DNA from: an uncultured Butyrivibrio sp.
Lineage (GTDB): Bacteria; Bacillota; Clostridia; Lachnospirales; Lachnospiraceae
Assembly (NCBI GenBank): GCA_945928575.1
Contig: CAMENP010000005.1
Coordinates: forward strand, 92,167-156,166
Direction: 5' to 3'
Length of the DNA: 64,000 nucleotides
The position numbers were made by a program, and so were the translations under genes. Shown here piece after piece: positions 1 to 8,466 of this stretch (within the stretch, counting starts at the first letter, position 1; the number at the start of each line of letters is the position of its first letter). The notes under the pieces were generated by a model that was given only the letters and a program-made list of their open reading frames with translations, did no database searches and was not told the DNA's origin.

Positions 1-257
1 GTATCATTATATACAATACGTTCATTTATATCCACCAGATGCGGTGAAGTAAACAACCCGACGTTATAACCCGCTTCCCTCAATATGCTGTTAAGATATT
101 CGCACACCGAACCCTTGCCGTTGGTTCCGGCCACATGTATTATCTTTGAATCAGGACATAACGCACCAAGTTCTTTAATGAAGTTCTCCGTATTGGCAAG
201 TGATGTTTTCCGTGAAAACTTCGGTATATCATATATGTATTGGATTTCTCTGTTCAT
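1..257 (-). CDS. folC: Folylpolyglutamate synthase, N-terminal part (cut by window edge)
   Basis: The reverse strand opens at an ATG (255-257) and stays open to the window edge for 85 codons. The peptide carries the Mur-ligase-type nucleotide loop HVAGTNGKGSV at about residues 42-52, then GLFTSPHL, the family signature of folylpolyglutamate / dihydrofolate synthases, which add glutamate to folates in the cytoplasm using ATP. About 80 percent of the protein lies beyond the window, so the substrate preference and the intactness of the gene cannot be judged. It is separated from the J-domain gene by a hairpin terminator, so it is probably the start of a new transcription unit. Confidence 0.9.
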   Translation of the reverse strand, partial: MNREIQYIYDIPKFSRKTSLANTENFIKELGALCPDSKIIHVAGTNGKGSVCEYLNSILREAGYNVGLFTSPHLVDINERIVYND

Positions 258-310
258 CTTAGTCTCCCGTGTATAGATTCTATATAAAAAAATATTACAT
301 ATCAAGCAAT

Positions 311-363
311 AAAAAACGCAAAAGAAGACATCTTTCGCCCTATAACGCGTATACGATGTCTTC
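311..363 (-). terminator. Intrinsic terminator after the J-domain operon
   Basis: Arms GAAGACATC (324-332) and GATGTCTTC (355-363) form a 9-bp stem. Read on the minus strand it is followed by a T-rich stretch opposite the A run at 311-316. It sits just after the stop of the J-domain gene. Confidence 0.7.
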
Positions 364-369
364 CTGTCA

Positions 370-1056
370 TTACATACAGCCTCTTCCGCAGCAGCATCCG
401 CTGCAAAGCATTTCAAGGCACAATAATCTCATGCAGCATGAACCTGTGCTTCCGTTGCCCGTATCATAAGCGTTTCCCATGTTCTGATACCATGTTCCGC
501 CATTCTCAAGCTGGGAAAGAAGATTAATATATTCCTGATTGCCCGGTTCAAGATTAACCGCCTGTCTGGCATCTTCTCTCGCATTAATGATATTGCCCAT
601 TCCGTAATTAGCATACGCATGTACATAATACCATCTTGCATTATGCTCTGACAACGGCATTCCGTCAAGCACATTCATAGCTTCAGCATATCTTCCGTTA
701 TTGATATAATTAATCGCGGCATTTATTCTCGGTCCGTCATTGGAGTACGTTCCGCCGTAGCCCTGGCCGAATCCACCAAATCCGCCGTAGCCATATCCGC
801 CGTATGCGCCTCCTCCGGCGCCCGGTCCCGAACCGGCTCTGTTATTGCCGTATGAGCCTTCACCATGTTCGCGCTCGTACATAATCTGATTATATGCTTC
901 CTGTATTTCTTTGAATTTCTCTTCCGCCTGAGCCTTATTGGGATTATTGACATTGGCATCCGGATGATATATTCTGCTGAGCTTTCTGTATGCTTTCTTA
1001 ATCTCATCCGCGCTTGCATCCCTTGATATGCCAAGCACTGAATACGGGTCTGTCAT
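370..1056 (-). CDS. J-domain (DnaJ-like) protein with Gly/Tyr-rich linker, TPR-like part and Cys-rich tail
   Basis: 228 residues from the ATG at 1056, chosen because GGAGAGGAAAT lies directly upstream; a longer reading lacks a site. Residues 1-65 are a J domain with the HPD motif (residues 31-33) that stimulates the ATPase of DnaK-type Hsp70. A Gly/Tyr/Phe-rich linker follows (about 75-115), then a helical stretch resembling tetratricopeptide repeats ([28 protein letters not shown]). The last 25 residues hold about nine cysteines. It is not a full DnaJ: the zinc-finger domain and C-terminal substrate domains are missing. It starts next to the stop of the DUF5685 gene, so the two are probably translated together. 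Client proteins are unknown. Confidence 0.85.
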   Translation of the reverse strand: MTDPYSVLGISRDASADEIKKAYRKLSRIYHPDANVNNPNKAQAEEKFKEIQEAYNQIMYEREHGEGSYGNNRAGSGPGAGGGAYGGYGYGGFGGFGQGYGGTYSNDGPRINAAINYINNGRYAEAMNVLDGMPLSEHNARWYYVHAYANYGMGNIINAREDARQAVNLEPGNQEYINLLSQLENGGTWYQNMGNAYDTGNGSTGSCCMRLLCLEMLCSGCCCGRGCM

Positions 1057-1057
1057 G

Positions 1058-1903
1058 CTATTTCCTCTCCTCGGAACCGGCCTCATGCCTGCGGCTGCAG
1101 ACCTTATTGAATCCTGACCAGATTCCGGAATAAATTATATTTCTAATTATATCAGCATTGTCAAGCACCGGCAGCGTCTCGAACGCTTTCGCCGCCTCCG
1201 ATGCATATGCTATCTCAATCTGTCTGACATCATCTTCAAAACCCGGATTGCAAGACATCGAAATGAACGGATTATAGTTATCTTTACGGATATCGCGTTC
1301 CAGATCATCAAACGCATCCATAATATATATATATTTGCCCAGATAAAAACCCATGCGCTTAAGGCCTGCGCTCCATTCATCCTGTCTGTAATCAAATATC
1401 TCGGCAAGCATTCTTCCCGTAGGTCCCGCCGCAATATCCGGGGACTCCGTCTTCAGATCCTCACATTCCTTCTGTTCTGCGATATATGTCTGTACAGCCT
1501 GTGCCTGCCTGGGATATAGCTTCTTTGCTTTATTAAATGCCGATTTAATAAGCGCCGATAAAGCATTGGACCGCAGCTTTCTCTCGTCTTCCCAGTCATC
1601 CTTCAGCTTATAATATGTCAACATAATATTAACCGCTGCGGCATAATCGGTATATTCGTTATATAATGCCTCATGCTTCTTAACCGGATGCGGGATGCAC
1701 CTGTGCATGGCCGGAGCTGTATTATCTTCATAAAGCGCGGAAAGAACTATCGCCATAAATGTCATATCATATGTGAGTGTCATCCTGCCGGACAGGCCGT
1801 AATGCTCTCCGAGGCTGTGGCACACGCCGCAGTAGAAAGCCCTGTAGCGGCGGTAATCCTTAATCTTAAGTTCGTCCTTGTTGACTGTAATATATCCGAA
1901 CAT
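1058..1903 (-). CDS. DUF5685 family protein
   Basis: 281 residues, started by ATG with GGAGG 7 bases upstream. The N-terminus ([19 protein letters not shown], then YCGVCHSLG) matches the DUF5685 family of Clostridia, which has a conserved CGVC near residue 25-29 and a second Cys/His-containing segment (MHRCIPHP), suggesting a metal or thiol site. The rest is predicted helical and resembles isoprenoid-synthase-like all-alpha folds, but no aspartate-rich catalytic motif was identified. It lies between a zinc-ribbon membrane protein and a J-domain protein with nearly no gaps, a tight three-gene operon. Function is unknown. Confidence 0.8.
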   Translation of the reverse strand: MFGYITVNKDELKIKDYRRYRAFYCGVCHSLGEHYGLSGRMTLTYDMTFMAIVLSALYEDNTAPAMHRCIPHPVKKHEALYNEYTDYAAAVNIMLTYYKLKDDWEDERKLRSNALSALIKSAFNKAKKLYPRQAQAVQTYIAEQKECEDLKTESPDIAAGPTGRMLAEIFDYRQDEWSAGLKRMGFYLGKYIYIMDAFDDLERDIRKDNYNPFISMSCNPGFEDDVRQIEIAYASEAAKAFETLPVLDNADIIRNIIYSGIWSGFNKVCSRRHEAGSEERK

Positions 1904-1916
1904 TCAAGCCTCCGTA

Positions 1917-2360
1917 TCAGGTCTTCTTAATAAATTCAATCCTGCAGTTCGGACACTTGATACATATTCTGCCCTTATGCTTAGGAACCCTTATCTTCTG
2001 TGAGCAGTTCGGGCATTTGAATATGCGGTGTGTCTTACGGTCGGCGGCCTGCTTCTCCTTATTGGTCATCGGACGGCCGGAATATGTGTTATTACCGCCA
2101 TATGTTCCGTGGCTGCCTCTTCCGTTGCGGTATCGTATTGAGCAATATTTCTGATTTTCCGCACTTCTTGCCGCATAATTGCGTGAAAAAATCCTGAAAT
2201 AAGAATATCCCAGTACAAGCAGCGCAGGAATAAATACCACTTTCACAAATATTGATACGATCAGCAGAATAACCGTAATTATATTAAGGAAACGGCCGAA
2301 CTCGTCCATTCCGTATCTTCCTGACATAAAATTAGAAAATTTATCTCTGAATCGTGACAT
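1917..2360 (-). CDS. Small membrane protein with C-terminal zinc ribbon
   Basis: 147 residues from the ATG at 2360 (AAAGGGAAC upstream); an ATG 18 bases earlier has no ribosome site. Residues about 25-55 form one or two hydrophobic membrane segments ([20 protein letters not shown]). The C-terminus has two CxxC pairs, [12 protein letters not shown] and ICIKCPNC, forming a four-cysteine zinc ribbon, presumably cytoplasmic. It is the first gene of the operon with DUF5685 and the J-domain protein. The combination of membrane anchor, zinc ribbon and J-domain suggests a role in protein handling at the membrane, which is inference only. Confidence 0.8.
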   Translation of the reverse strand: MSRFRDKFSNFMSGRYGMDEFGRFLNIITVILLIVSIFVKVVFIPALLVLGYSYFRIFSRNYAARSAENQKYCSIRYRNGRGSHGTYGGNNTYSGRPMTNKEKQAADRKTHRIFKCPNCSQKIRVPKHKGRICIKCPNCRIEFIKKT

Positions 2361-2560
2361 AAATCTGTTCCCTTTCATCTTGATTTATATACATCTTACT
2401 CTTTTTTATCCGATTATTCCATTAAAAAAGAATAATAAATTATTAAATTTATATAAAATACACATACAATAAGTAATACATTTCTGCTTAAAAAAACACG
2501 ATTGTACAAGGGTTCGTGACAATGATACAATTAATCCAGATTTATTTACGGAGGTTTATT

Positions 2561-4069
2561 ATGAGATATACTAATCCAGTGTTAAAGGGATTTTATCCCG
2601 ACCCAAGTGTATGTGCCGCAAACGGCAGATACTACCTTGTATGCAGCTCGTTCCAGTTTTTCCCGGGAGTACCGCTTTTTGAAAGCGAAGACCTTGTCAA
2701 CTGGAATCAGATAGGCCATGTCCTTACCAGACCGTCACAGGTTATGCTTAACAAAATCAACAGTTCCGGCGGCGTATTTGCCCCTACGATAAGATTTAAC
2801 GACGGCCGTTTCTACATGGTTACCACCAATGATACGACTCACAAACATTTTTATGTGTATACCGACGACATCCACGGAGAGTGGTCAGAGCCGATAACTG
2901 TCGACCAGAACGGAATCGACCCATCCCTTTACTTTGAAGACGGCCATGCTTACTTTATAAGCAATGGTTCCGATGATAACGGAGTTCCCGGTGTTGTCCA
3001 GTGTGAAATCGATATTGCGACCGGCCGCAAACTTACCCCCAGCCGTACCATATGGCAGGGTTCCGGCGGACGTTATCTTGAAAGCCCGCATTTATATAAA
3101 ATTAACGGGAGCTATTATCTTATGGCTGCCGAGGGAGGCACGGAATACGGTCATATGATCACTTATGCCCGTTCTGACAGCCCTTGGGGACCTTTTACCA
3201 ATTATCCGTATAATCCGGTTCTTACAAACCGCAACAAAGCGCCTTTCCTGATTCAGGGAATCGGTCACGGAGATCTGATTCAGGATGCACACGGCGACTG
3301 GCATATTCTGTCACTCGGTTTCAGGCAGATACATATGTGGCAGCCTTATCATCACCTTGGACGTGAAGTTTTCCTCACACCGGTCACATTCGATGCAAAT
3401 GGCTGGTTCAGTGCGGGAACTGCCGGCACCACAGACTATTCTTACGAGATTAACGGCGATTTTGTACAGAATCCGGTTAAAAAATACACTTTCGAATCAA
3501 CAGAATGGGATAAAGACTGGTGTTATTTAAGACATCCTGTCACTTCAAATTACGAACTTTCCAAGCATTCGGCCGTCTTATACGGTACGGATATCACTCT
3601 GGACGAATGCGACACTCCTACTTTCATCGGAATAAGGCAGCGCGATTTCGATATGGACTGCGAATGTGATATAAGATGCGAGCGCGGCGAGGCAGGTATC
3701 ACATTATATATGGATGAATTTGAGCACTATGATATTGCTTTGCGCAAGGGCGCTTCCGGACACGAGGCCGTACTTAAACTGAATATCGGTAACATCAAGC
3801 ATGTTCAGTCAATCGTTCCCGTAAGCAGCGACAACATAAGACTTATAATACGTTCTGACAGCATGCAGTATCATTTCTATGTATGGGATAACGGCAGGGA
3901 AGTTTTTCTCGGCGATGCTTATACCAAGTTCTTATCAAGTGAGGTTGCCGGCGGATTTACGGGTGTCGTAATCGGATTATATGCGGTCGGAAGCCATAAC
4001 CGTGCTGAATTTACCAATCTTGAATGTTCTTACGATGATTGGGATTTTGCGAAAGGAATGAATACATAA
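2561..4069 (+). CDS. Glycoside hydrolase family 43 (beta-xylosidase / arabinofuranosidase type)
   Basis: 502 residues from the ATG at 2561, preceded by ACGGAGGTTTATT; the 15 extra upstream codons lack a site. No signal peptide is seen, so it is probably cytoplasmic and acts on imported oligosaccharides. Residues 1-300 are the five-bladed GH43 propeller: base D14 in FYPDPSV, pKa-tuning D120 in GIDPSLYF, acid E174 in YLESPHLY. Residues about 310-500 form the beta-sandwich of the GH43_C2 type found in xylosidases that remove terminal xylose or arabinose. Its TAA overlaps the ATG of the GH27 gene, so both are translated together, pointing to breakdown of a plant polysaccharide with several side-chain sugars. 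The exact sugar cannot be decided from sequence. Confidence 0.92.
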   Translation: MRYTNPVLKGFYPDPSVCAANGRYYLVCSSFQFFPGVPLFESEDLVNWNQIGHVLTRPSQVMLNKINSSGGVFAPTIRFNDGRFYMVTTNDTTHKHFYVYTDDIHGEWSEPITVDQNGIDPSLYFEDGHAYFISNGSDDNGVPGVVQCEIDIATGRKLTPSRTIWQGSGGRYLESPHLYKINGSYYLMAAEGGTEYGHMITYARSDSPWGPFTNYPYNPVLTNRNKAPFLIQGIGHGDLIQDAHGDWHILSLGFRQIHMWQPYHHLGREVFLTPVTFDANGWFSAGTAGTTDYSYEINGDFVQNPVKKYTFESTEWDKDWCYLRHPVTSNYELSKHSAVLYGTDITLDECDTPTFIGIRQRDFDMDCECDIRCERGEAGITLYMDEFEHYDIALRKGASGHEAVLKLNIGNIKHVQSIVPVSSDNIRLIIRSDSMQYHFYVWDNGREVFLGDAYTKFLSSEVAGGFTGVVIGLYAVGSHNRAEFTNLECSYDDWDFAKGMNT

Positions 4070-5334
4070 TGAATGCTATCAAAGCCCCTATGGGGTGGAA
4101 CAGTTGGGACTGTTACGGCGCTTCGGTCACAGAGGACATTGTCCGTGCCAATGCTGATTTTATGGCTGCCAATCTTCTTATATACGGTTGGGAATATATC
4201 GTAGTTGATATCCAGTGGTACGAGCCGACCGCTGTTACACATGAATACCACCCGTTCACCGAATTGTGTATGGACGAATATTCAAGACTTATTCCGGATG
4301 AGAAACGTTTTCCGTCTTCTAAGGGCGGTCTGGGATTTGCTCCGCTTGCCGAATATGTGCATTCACTCGGTCTTAAATTCGGAATACATATAATGCGCGG
4401 TATTCCGAGACAGGCTGTGCATAATAACACCTCGATCAAAAACAGTACTCATACGGCAAGGGAAATTGCTAAGACGGCGAGCATCTGTGCATGGAATACG
4501 GATATGTACGGAGTTGACCCGGCTAAGGAAGGCGCAGAGGAATATTACGAGAGTCTTTTTGAATTATATGCCTCATGGGGTGTCGATTTCATAAAATGCG
4601 ATGACATCTGCCGTGAGCTTCCTCATGAAGAGGAAGAACTAAAGCTCATAAGCAAGTGCTTATACAGCTGCGGACGGGATATGATATTCAGTCTGTCTCC
4701 CGGTCCCGCTCTTATCGATAAAGCGGAAGTTTACAAACAGACTTCCAACATGTGGCGCATAACCGATGATTTCTGGGATAAATGGGAGCTCTTATACAAT
4801 ATGTTTGAGCGTGCCGAGAAATGGTGTATACATACAGGTGCCGGTCACTGGCCGGATGCAGACATGCTTCCTATCGGTCCTTTACGTCAGGATTATGATA
4901 TTAATGACCATACCAATTTCACGCAGGATGAGCAGATTACCATGCTGACATTATGGAGTATTTTCCGCTCACCACTGATGATTGGCGGAGAGATGACACG
5001 TTTTGATGATTTCACCATGAAGTTAATTACCTGTGACGGAATCCTTAAAATGCATTCCGATGCGCGTAATTCGCATCCTGTATGGCGCAGGATTTACAAT
5101 GGGTGTGAATACATATTGTGGACAGCCACTTCTGCATGCGGCGGTAATTATATCGCCATATTCAACACCGGTGCTTCTGACGGCAGTATAGAAATTAATC
5201 TAAGGGATATCGAACTTTATGACCCTGTAACTGATGTCACGGAATTATGGAGCGGCACAGGATACGGCTGTTGCGATAATGTTATCAATGTATCGTTAAA
5301 CAGCCACGGTGCTAAAGCTTTTCTTGTAAGATAA
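4069..5334 (+). CDS. Glycoside hydrolase family 27 alpha-galactosidase-like enzyme
   Basis: 421 residues. The ATG at 4069 shares one base with the preceding stop (TAATG) and has AAAGGA upstream. The start APMGWNSWDCYG is the GH27 signature. Nucleophile is predicted as the first Asp of FIKCDD (D178) and acid/base within WRITDDFW (D233/D234). This is a retaining TIM barrel that removes terminal alpha-galactose, or in some members beta-L-arabinopyranose or N-acetylgalactosamine. The canonical DDGW-type substrate loop is replaced by VVDIQWYE, typical of a bacterial subgroup, so specificity may differ from plant and yeast enzymes. No signal peptide, so intracellular. A short C-terminal beta domain completes the protein. 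Confidence 0.88.
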   Translation: MNAIKAPMGWNSWDCYGASVTEDIVRANADFMAANLLIYGWEYIVVDIQWYEPTAVTHEYHPFTELCMDEYSRLIPDEKRFPSSKGGLGFAPLAEYVHSLGLKFGIHIMRGIPRQAVHNNTSIKNSTHTAREIAKTASICAWNTDMYGVDPAKEGAEEYYESLFELYASWGVDFIKCDDICRELPHEEEELKLISKCLYSCGRDMIFSLSPGPALIDKAEVYKQTSNMWRITDDFWDKWELLYNMFERAEKWCIHTGAGHWPDADMLPIGPLRQDYDINDHTNFTQDEQITMLTLWSIFRSPLMIGGEMTRFDDFTMKLITCDGILKMHSDARNSHPVWRRIYNGCEYILWTATSACGGNYIAIFNTGASDGSIEINLRDIELYDPVTDVTELWSGTGYGCCDNVINVSLNSHGAKAFLVR

Positions 5335-5744
5335 GATATATATGTGTGCATGTTAAATAGCTTCAGGCTTTGTGTGACGGATTTAAGGCTTTTGAGGTGT
5401 ATTGATCGATACTATCCCAGGCTTGAAATTTAACAATTCACACTTTTTTGCGGTTTTCATGGCATTTGGTATCAATTTGGCAGGCTTAATATTGTAATAT
5501 ATTAAATTTCATATATATTTCAATATATCTATTATCATATATTGTCATGTCAGAGTATCGCATACAACAAGTAATTGACACCAAATTGCTGATTTTGGCC
5601 AAAAAAGTATGAAAATATCGTATTGTATACTGAAGTATTTTGCATCCGGCGGCGCATATCACCGCGCCGCCATCAAAAAATAAGGCGTGTGAAAAAACGA
5701 AATTAGGTAATCCTTAGCTCTTCGTTTTTCACACGCCCTGATTT
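5335..5744. other. Structured, AT-rich gene-free gap between GH27 and the P-type ATPase
   Basis: No credible coding frame. The gap holds: TGTTAAAT (5351-5358) pairing with ATTTAACA (5428-5435), followed by a T run at 5443-5449 that could end the GH27 transcript; an imperfect long inverted repeat with arms at about 5441-5478 and 5571-5611 around an AT-rich loop; a GC hairpin GGCGGCGC / GCGCCGCC (5648-5655, 5664-5671); and the strong terminator at 5684-5737. The pieces together resemble a decayed small mobile element or a non-coding RNA, but neither could be shown. Confidence 0.4.
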
Positions 5745-5750
5745 TTATTT
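5675..5750. terminator. Bidirectional intrinsic terminator
   Basis: Arms at 5684-5700 (GGCGTGTGAAAAAACGA) and 5722-5737 pair over 16 bp with one bulge. A T run follows on the plus strand (5742-5746) and, read in reverse, opposite the A run at 5675-5680. It separates the plus-strand hydrolases from the minus-strand ATPase, whose stop codon it touches. Confidence 0.8.
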
Positions 5751-7625
5751 CTGTTTCTTAAGTCTTAATGCTCTCGTTGCATTGACTACCGCAATGACCA
5801 TAACACCTACATCGGCAAATATGGCAACCCACATATTGGCTATACCAAGTGCGCCGAGGACAAGGCACACGAGCTTCACAGCAAGCGCAAAAACTATGTT
5901 TTCTTTAACAATCCTTAATGTCTTGATCGCTATTCTCATAGCAAGCGAAATCTTGGCAGGATCATCATCCATAAGGACAACGTCTGCGGCTTCAATTGCT
6001 GCATCCGATCCGAGTGCTCCCATTGCAATACCTATATCGGCTCTTGAAAGTACAGGTGCATCGTTAATGCCGTCTCCTGCGAAAGCAACTCTTTCTTTCG
6101 GATTCTTGTTTGCAATAAGTTTCTCAACTTCAGCAACTTTATCCGCAGGGAGAAGTTCGCTCTTTACAATATCAATGCCTATTTCCGCTGCAACTCTGTC
6201 AGCCGCAGCCTTTGAATCTCCTGTAAGCATTACTGTCTTTATATTCTGGCTCTTAAGACCTTCTATCGCCTGTTTCGTTGTCGGTTTGATCACATCCGAG
6301 ATCACGATACATCCGGCATATTTATCATCCACGGCCACATAAACTACAGTACCGTCATTGTGTTCGTTGATGACCTCAACGCCTATCTTGTTCATTAACT
6401 TAAGATTACCGGCATATACTTTATGTCTGTCAACCATTGCACTGACACCGTGACCGGCTATCTCTGTAATTTCACTTACTTTGTCGGAATCAATCTTTGC
6501 TCCGTACGCTTTCTTAAGGCTTAAACTTATCGGATGACTTGACGCATTTTCCGCATACGCCGCATACTCGAGAAGTTCGTGATTGCCGAATCCGTTTTCC
6601 GCAAAAACTCCGTTTACTTCAAATACACCCTTGGTAAGTGTACCGGTTTTATCGAATACCACATATCCGGTTGAAGCAAGCGCCTCAAGATAATTGGAAC
6701 CTTTAACAAGTATTCCGTTGGTTGATGCACATCCGATTCCACCGAAGAAACTGAGCGGAATAGAGATAACAAGTGCACAAGGACAGCTTATTACCAGGAA
6801 TGTAAGTGCTCTGATAATCCACTTCTGCCATTCAGGCGAAATTCCGATAATAAGGGATACAAGCGGCGGAAGTATTGCCAGCGCAAGCGCACTGTAGCAT
6901 ACTATCGGTGTATAATATTTAGCAAATCTCGTTATGAAATTCTCAGAACGGGATTTCTTCATGCTCGAATTCTCGACCATGTCAAGAATCTTTGAAACGG
7001 TTGACTCACCGAACTCCTTGGTTGTTCTTACTTTGATCGCTCCTGTAAGATTAATGCATCCGCTTATGATCTCATCACCGCATGCAATCTCACGAGGTAC
7101 GCTCTCGCCGGTAAGTGCGCTTGTATTAAGTGTTGAATTTCCCTCGATAACCACGCCGTCAATCGGAACCTTCTCGCCCGGATTGACTATGATTTCCGTT
7201 CCAATTTCAACATCATCAGGATCTACTTTCTCAAGATTTCCGTCAACCATGACATTGGCATAATCAGGTCTGATATCCATAAGCGCCGCGATATTCTTTC
7301 TGCTCTTTCCGACGGCACATGACTGGAAAAGTTCTCCTACCTGGTAAAAAAGCATAACCGCAACGCCTTCGCGGAAATCTTTCAGACCTATGGCGCCTAC
7401 CGTTGCGACTGCCATAAGGAAGTTTTCATCAAAAACCTGACCTTTCAAAATTCCCTTTACGGCTTTTTTCAAAATATCATATCCAATAACAAAATATGGA
7501 ACCAGATATAATATTCCTTCAAGCCACCATGGCATATCGACAAATTCGGATACTATCCATATCGCCGCAAGCAGAATAGCCGATATTATTATTCTGTATA
7601 ATACTTTCTTCTGTTTAGCTGTCAT
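5745..7625 (-). CDS. cadA: P1B-type heavy-metal ATPase (Zn/Cd/Pb efflux type)
   Basis: 626 residues; the ATG at 7625 is preferred because GAGG is 8 bases upstream, while the ATG nine bases earlier is too close. Domain order: membrane helices, actuator loop with TGES, the CPC ion motif in SCPCALVI (about residues 281-283), phosphorylation site DKTGTLT (D325), SHP motif, TGDS, hinge GDGINDAP, and final helices. CPC with this layout fits Zn/Cd/Pb exporters (CadA/ZntA group). The usual N-terminal metal-binding HMA domain is absent; a separate HMA protein is encoded just upstream. The unit is headed by an ArsR repressor, so it should be induced by excess metal. The exact metal is not settled. Confidence 0.9.
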   Translation of the reverse strand: MTAKQKKVLYRIIISAILLAAIWIVSEFVDMPWWLEGILYLVPYFVIGYDILKKAVKGILKGQVFDENFLMAVATVGAIGLKDFREGVAVMLFYQVGELFQSCAVGKSRKNIAALMDIRPDYANVMVDGNLEKVDPDDVEIGTEIIVNPGEKVPIDGVVIEGNSTLNTSALTGESVPREIACGDEIISGCINLTGAIKVRTTKEFGESTVSKILDMVENSSMKKSRSENFITRFAKYYTPIVCYSALALAILPPLVSLIIGISPEWQKWIIRALTFLVISCPCALVISIPLSFFGGIGCASTNGILVKGSNYLEALASTGYVVFDKTGTLTKGVFEVNGVFAENGFGNHELLEYAAYAENASSHPISLSLKKAYGAKIDSDKVSEITEIAGHGVSAMVDRHKVYAGNLKLMNKIGVEVINEHNDGTVVYVAVDDKYAGCIVISDVIKPTTKQAIEGLKSQNIKTVMLTGDSKAAADRVAAEIGIDIVKSELLPADKVAEVEKLIANKNPKERVAFAGDGINDAPVLSRADIGIAMGALGSDAAIEAADVVLMDDDPAKISLAMRIAIKTLRIVKENIVFALAVKLVCLVLGALGIANMWVAIFADVGVMVIAVVNATRALRLKKQK

Positions 7626-7652
7626 ATCATACACCTCTTTTTCTATAAAGGA

Positions 7653-7871
7653 TTAAAGGAAGATTTCGCAGTCATCTTCAACTTTCTTACAATTCTTGTA
7701 AGCTTCTTTCATTACGGCATCCACATCAGCGCCGTCTTCAAACTCAACTTTAAGTTTCAGTGTCATAAAACTCAATGTTGCATCCTTAACTCCTGCCGTA
7801 GCCTTAACTGCTTCTTCCATCTTAGCTGCACAATTAGCGCAATCAACTTCTACTCCGTATGTCTTCTTCAT
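7653..7871 (-). CDS. Free-standing heavy-metal-associated (HMA) domain protein
   Basis: 72 residues, AAAAGGAG upstream. It is a single ferredoxin-like HMA fold with the metal-binding CxxC in VDCANCAAKM at about residues 10-13. It has an acidic C-terminus (KVEDDCEIFL) with a third cysteine, a feature seen in zinc-binding HMA domains, where acids help coordinate Zn. It sits between the ArsR gene and the ATPase gene that lacks its own HMA domain, so it probably hands metal to that pump or senses it in trans. Confidence in the fold is high; in the partner, moderate. Confidence 0.88.
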   Translation of the reverse strand: MKKTYGVEVDCANCAAKMEEAVKATAGVKDATLSFMTLKLKVEFEDGADVDAVMKEAYKNCKKVEDDCEIFL

Positions 7872-7898
7872 AATATTAAATCTCCTTTTAATAAATTA

Positions 7899-8249
7899 TT
7901 ATTCTTCAACATGTTCCATTCCCATGTTAAGTATATTTCTTACATGTTCATCATCAAGGGCGTATATTACGCTCTTTCCTTCTCTTCTGTATCTTACCAG
8001 CTTCGCATCCTTAAGTATCTTAAGCTGATGGCTTACCGCCGACTGTCCCATTCCGAGAATCTGTGCAAGATCCCCGACGCAAAGTTCACTTTCCACAAGC
8101 GCGTACAGGATTCTTATTCTCGTAGAATCTCCGAATACTTTAAAAAGTTCTGCAAGGTCATACAGCATCTCCTCCGCAGGCTGGTTATCCGTCACGCGTC
8201 TGGCAATATCTTCAGCCGCAGCCTGCTCTTCCTTCAATTCTGCCTGCAT
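7899..8249 (-). CDS. ArsR/SmtB-family metal-responsive repressor
   Basis: 116 residues from the ATG at 8249, with AAAGGAGG in front. The winged helix is clear: DSTRIRILYAL, then ELCVGDLAQIL, and recognition helix MGQSAVSHQLKIL. CadC and SmtB relatives often show ELCVCD at the alpha-3 site; here the second cysteine is glycine (ELCVGD), so metal sensing may rely on one cysteine plus other sites, for example the C-terminal His/Glu in the alpha-5 region (DDEHVRNILNMGMEHVEE). That fits a Zn sensor of the SmtB alpha-5 type. First gene of the operon with the HMA protein and ATPase; it likely represses its own promoter through the repeats at 8291-8321. Confidence 0.9.
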   Translation of the reverse strand: MQAELKEEQAAAEDIARRVTDNQPAEEMLYDLAELFKVFGDSTRIRILYALVESELCVGDLAQILGMGQSAVSHQLKILKDAKLVRYRREGKSVIYALDDEHVRNILNMGMEHVEE

Positions 8250-8290
8250 ATGTCCTCCTTTCCGATACATTTGTTGATGTCACTTTCATA

Positions 8291-8347
8291 TCAACATATG
8301 TTCATCTGTTCATATGTTCATTATACATCATTATTATATGCTGTCAA
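8291..8347 (-). promoter_or_regulatory. Promoter and operator of the ArsR-HMA-ATPase operon
   Basis: Minus-strand promoter TTGACA (8342-8347) - 16 bases - TATAAT (8320-8325). Immediately downstream lie a near-palindrome TCAACATATGTTCA (8291-8304) and three GTTCAT units spaced 8 bases (8300, 8308, 8316). This resembles ArsR/SmtB operators of the TGAACA-type dyad, placed to block RNA polymerase. Confidence 0.7.
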
Positions 8348-8354
8348 TACTTTT

Positions 8355-8406
8355 ATTAAAAAAAATAAAATATCCCCATTACCGTTTATACGGCAATGAG
8401 GATATT
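8355..8406 (-). terminator. Intrinsic terminator after the LysR gene
   Basis: AATATCCCCATTACCG pairs imperfectly with CGGCAATGAGGATATT (8369-8406). Read on the minus strand it is followed by TTTTATTTTTTTT. Confidence 0.7.
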
Positions 8407-8466
8407 CACATTATAATCCAATAAATTAATTTCACACTTCTTCGGCTGTTTTTTACAGTTTTAAGC

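Noticed and set aside
5782..6342. Plus-strand open frame opposite the P-type ATPase
   Set aside because: Ser/Thr/Ala-rich mirror of the ATPase coding strand, no ribosome site and no family features.
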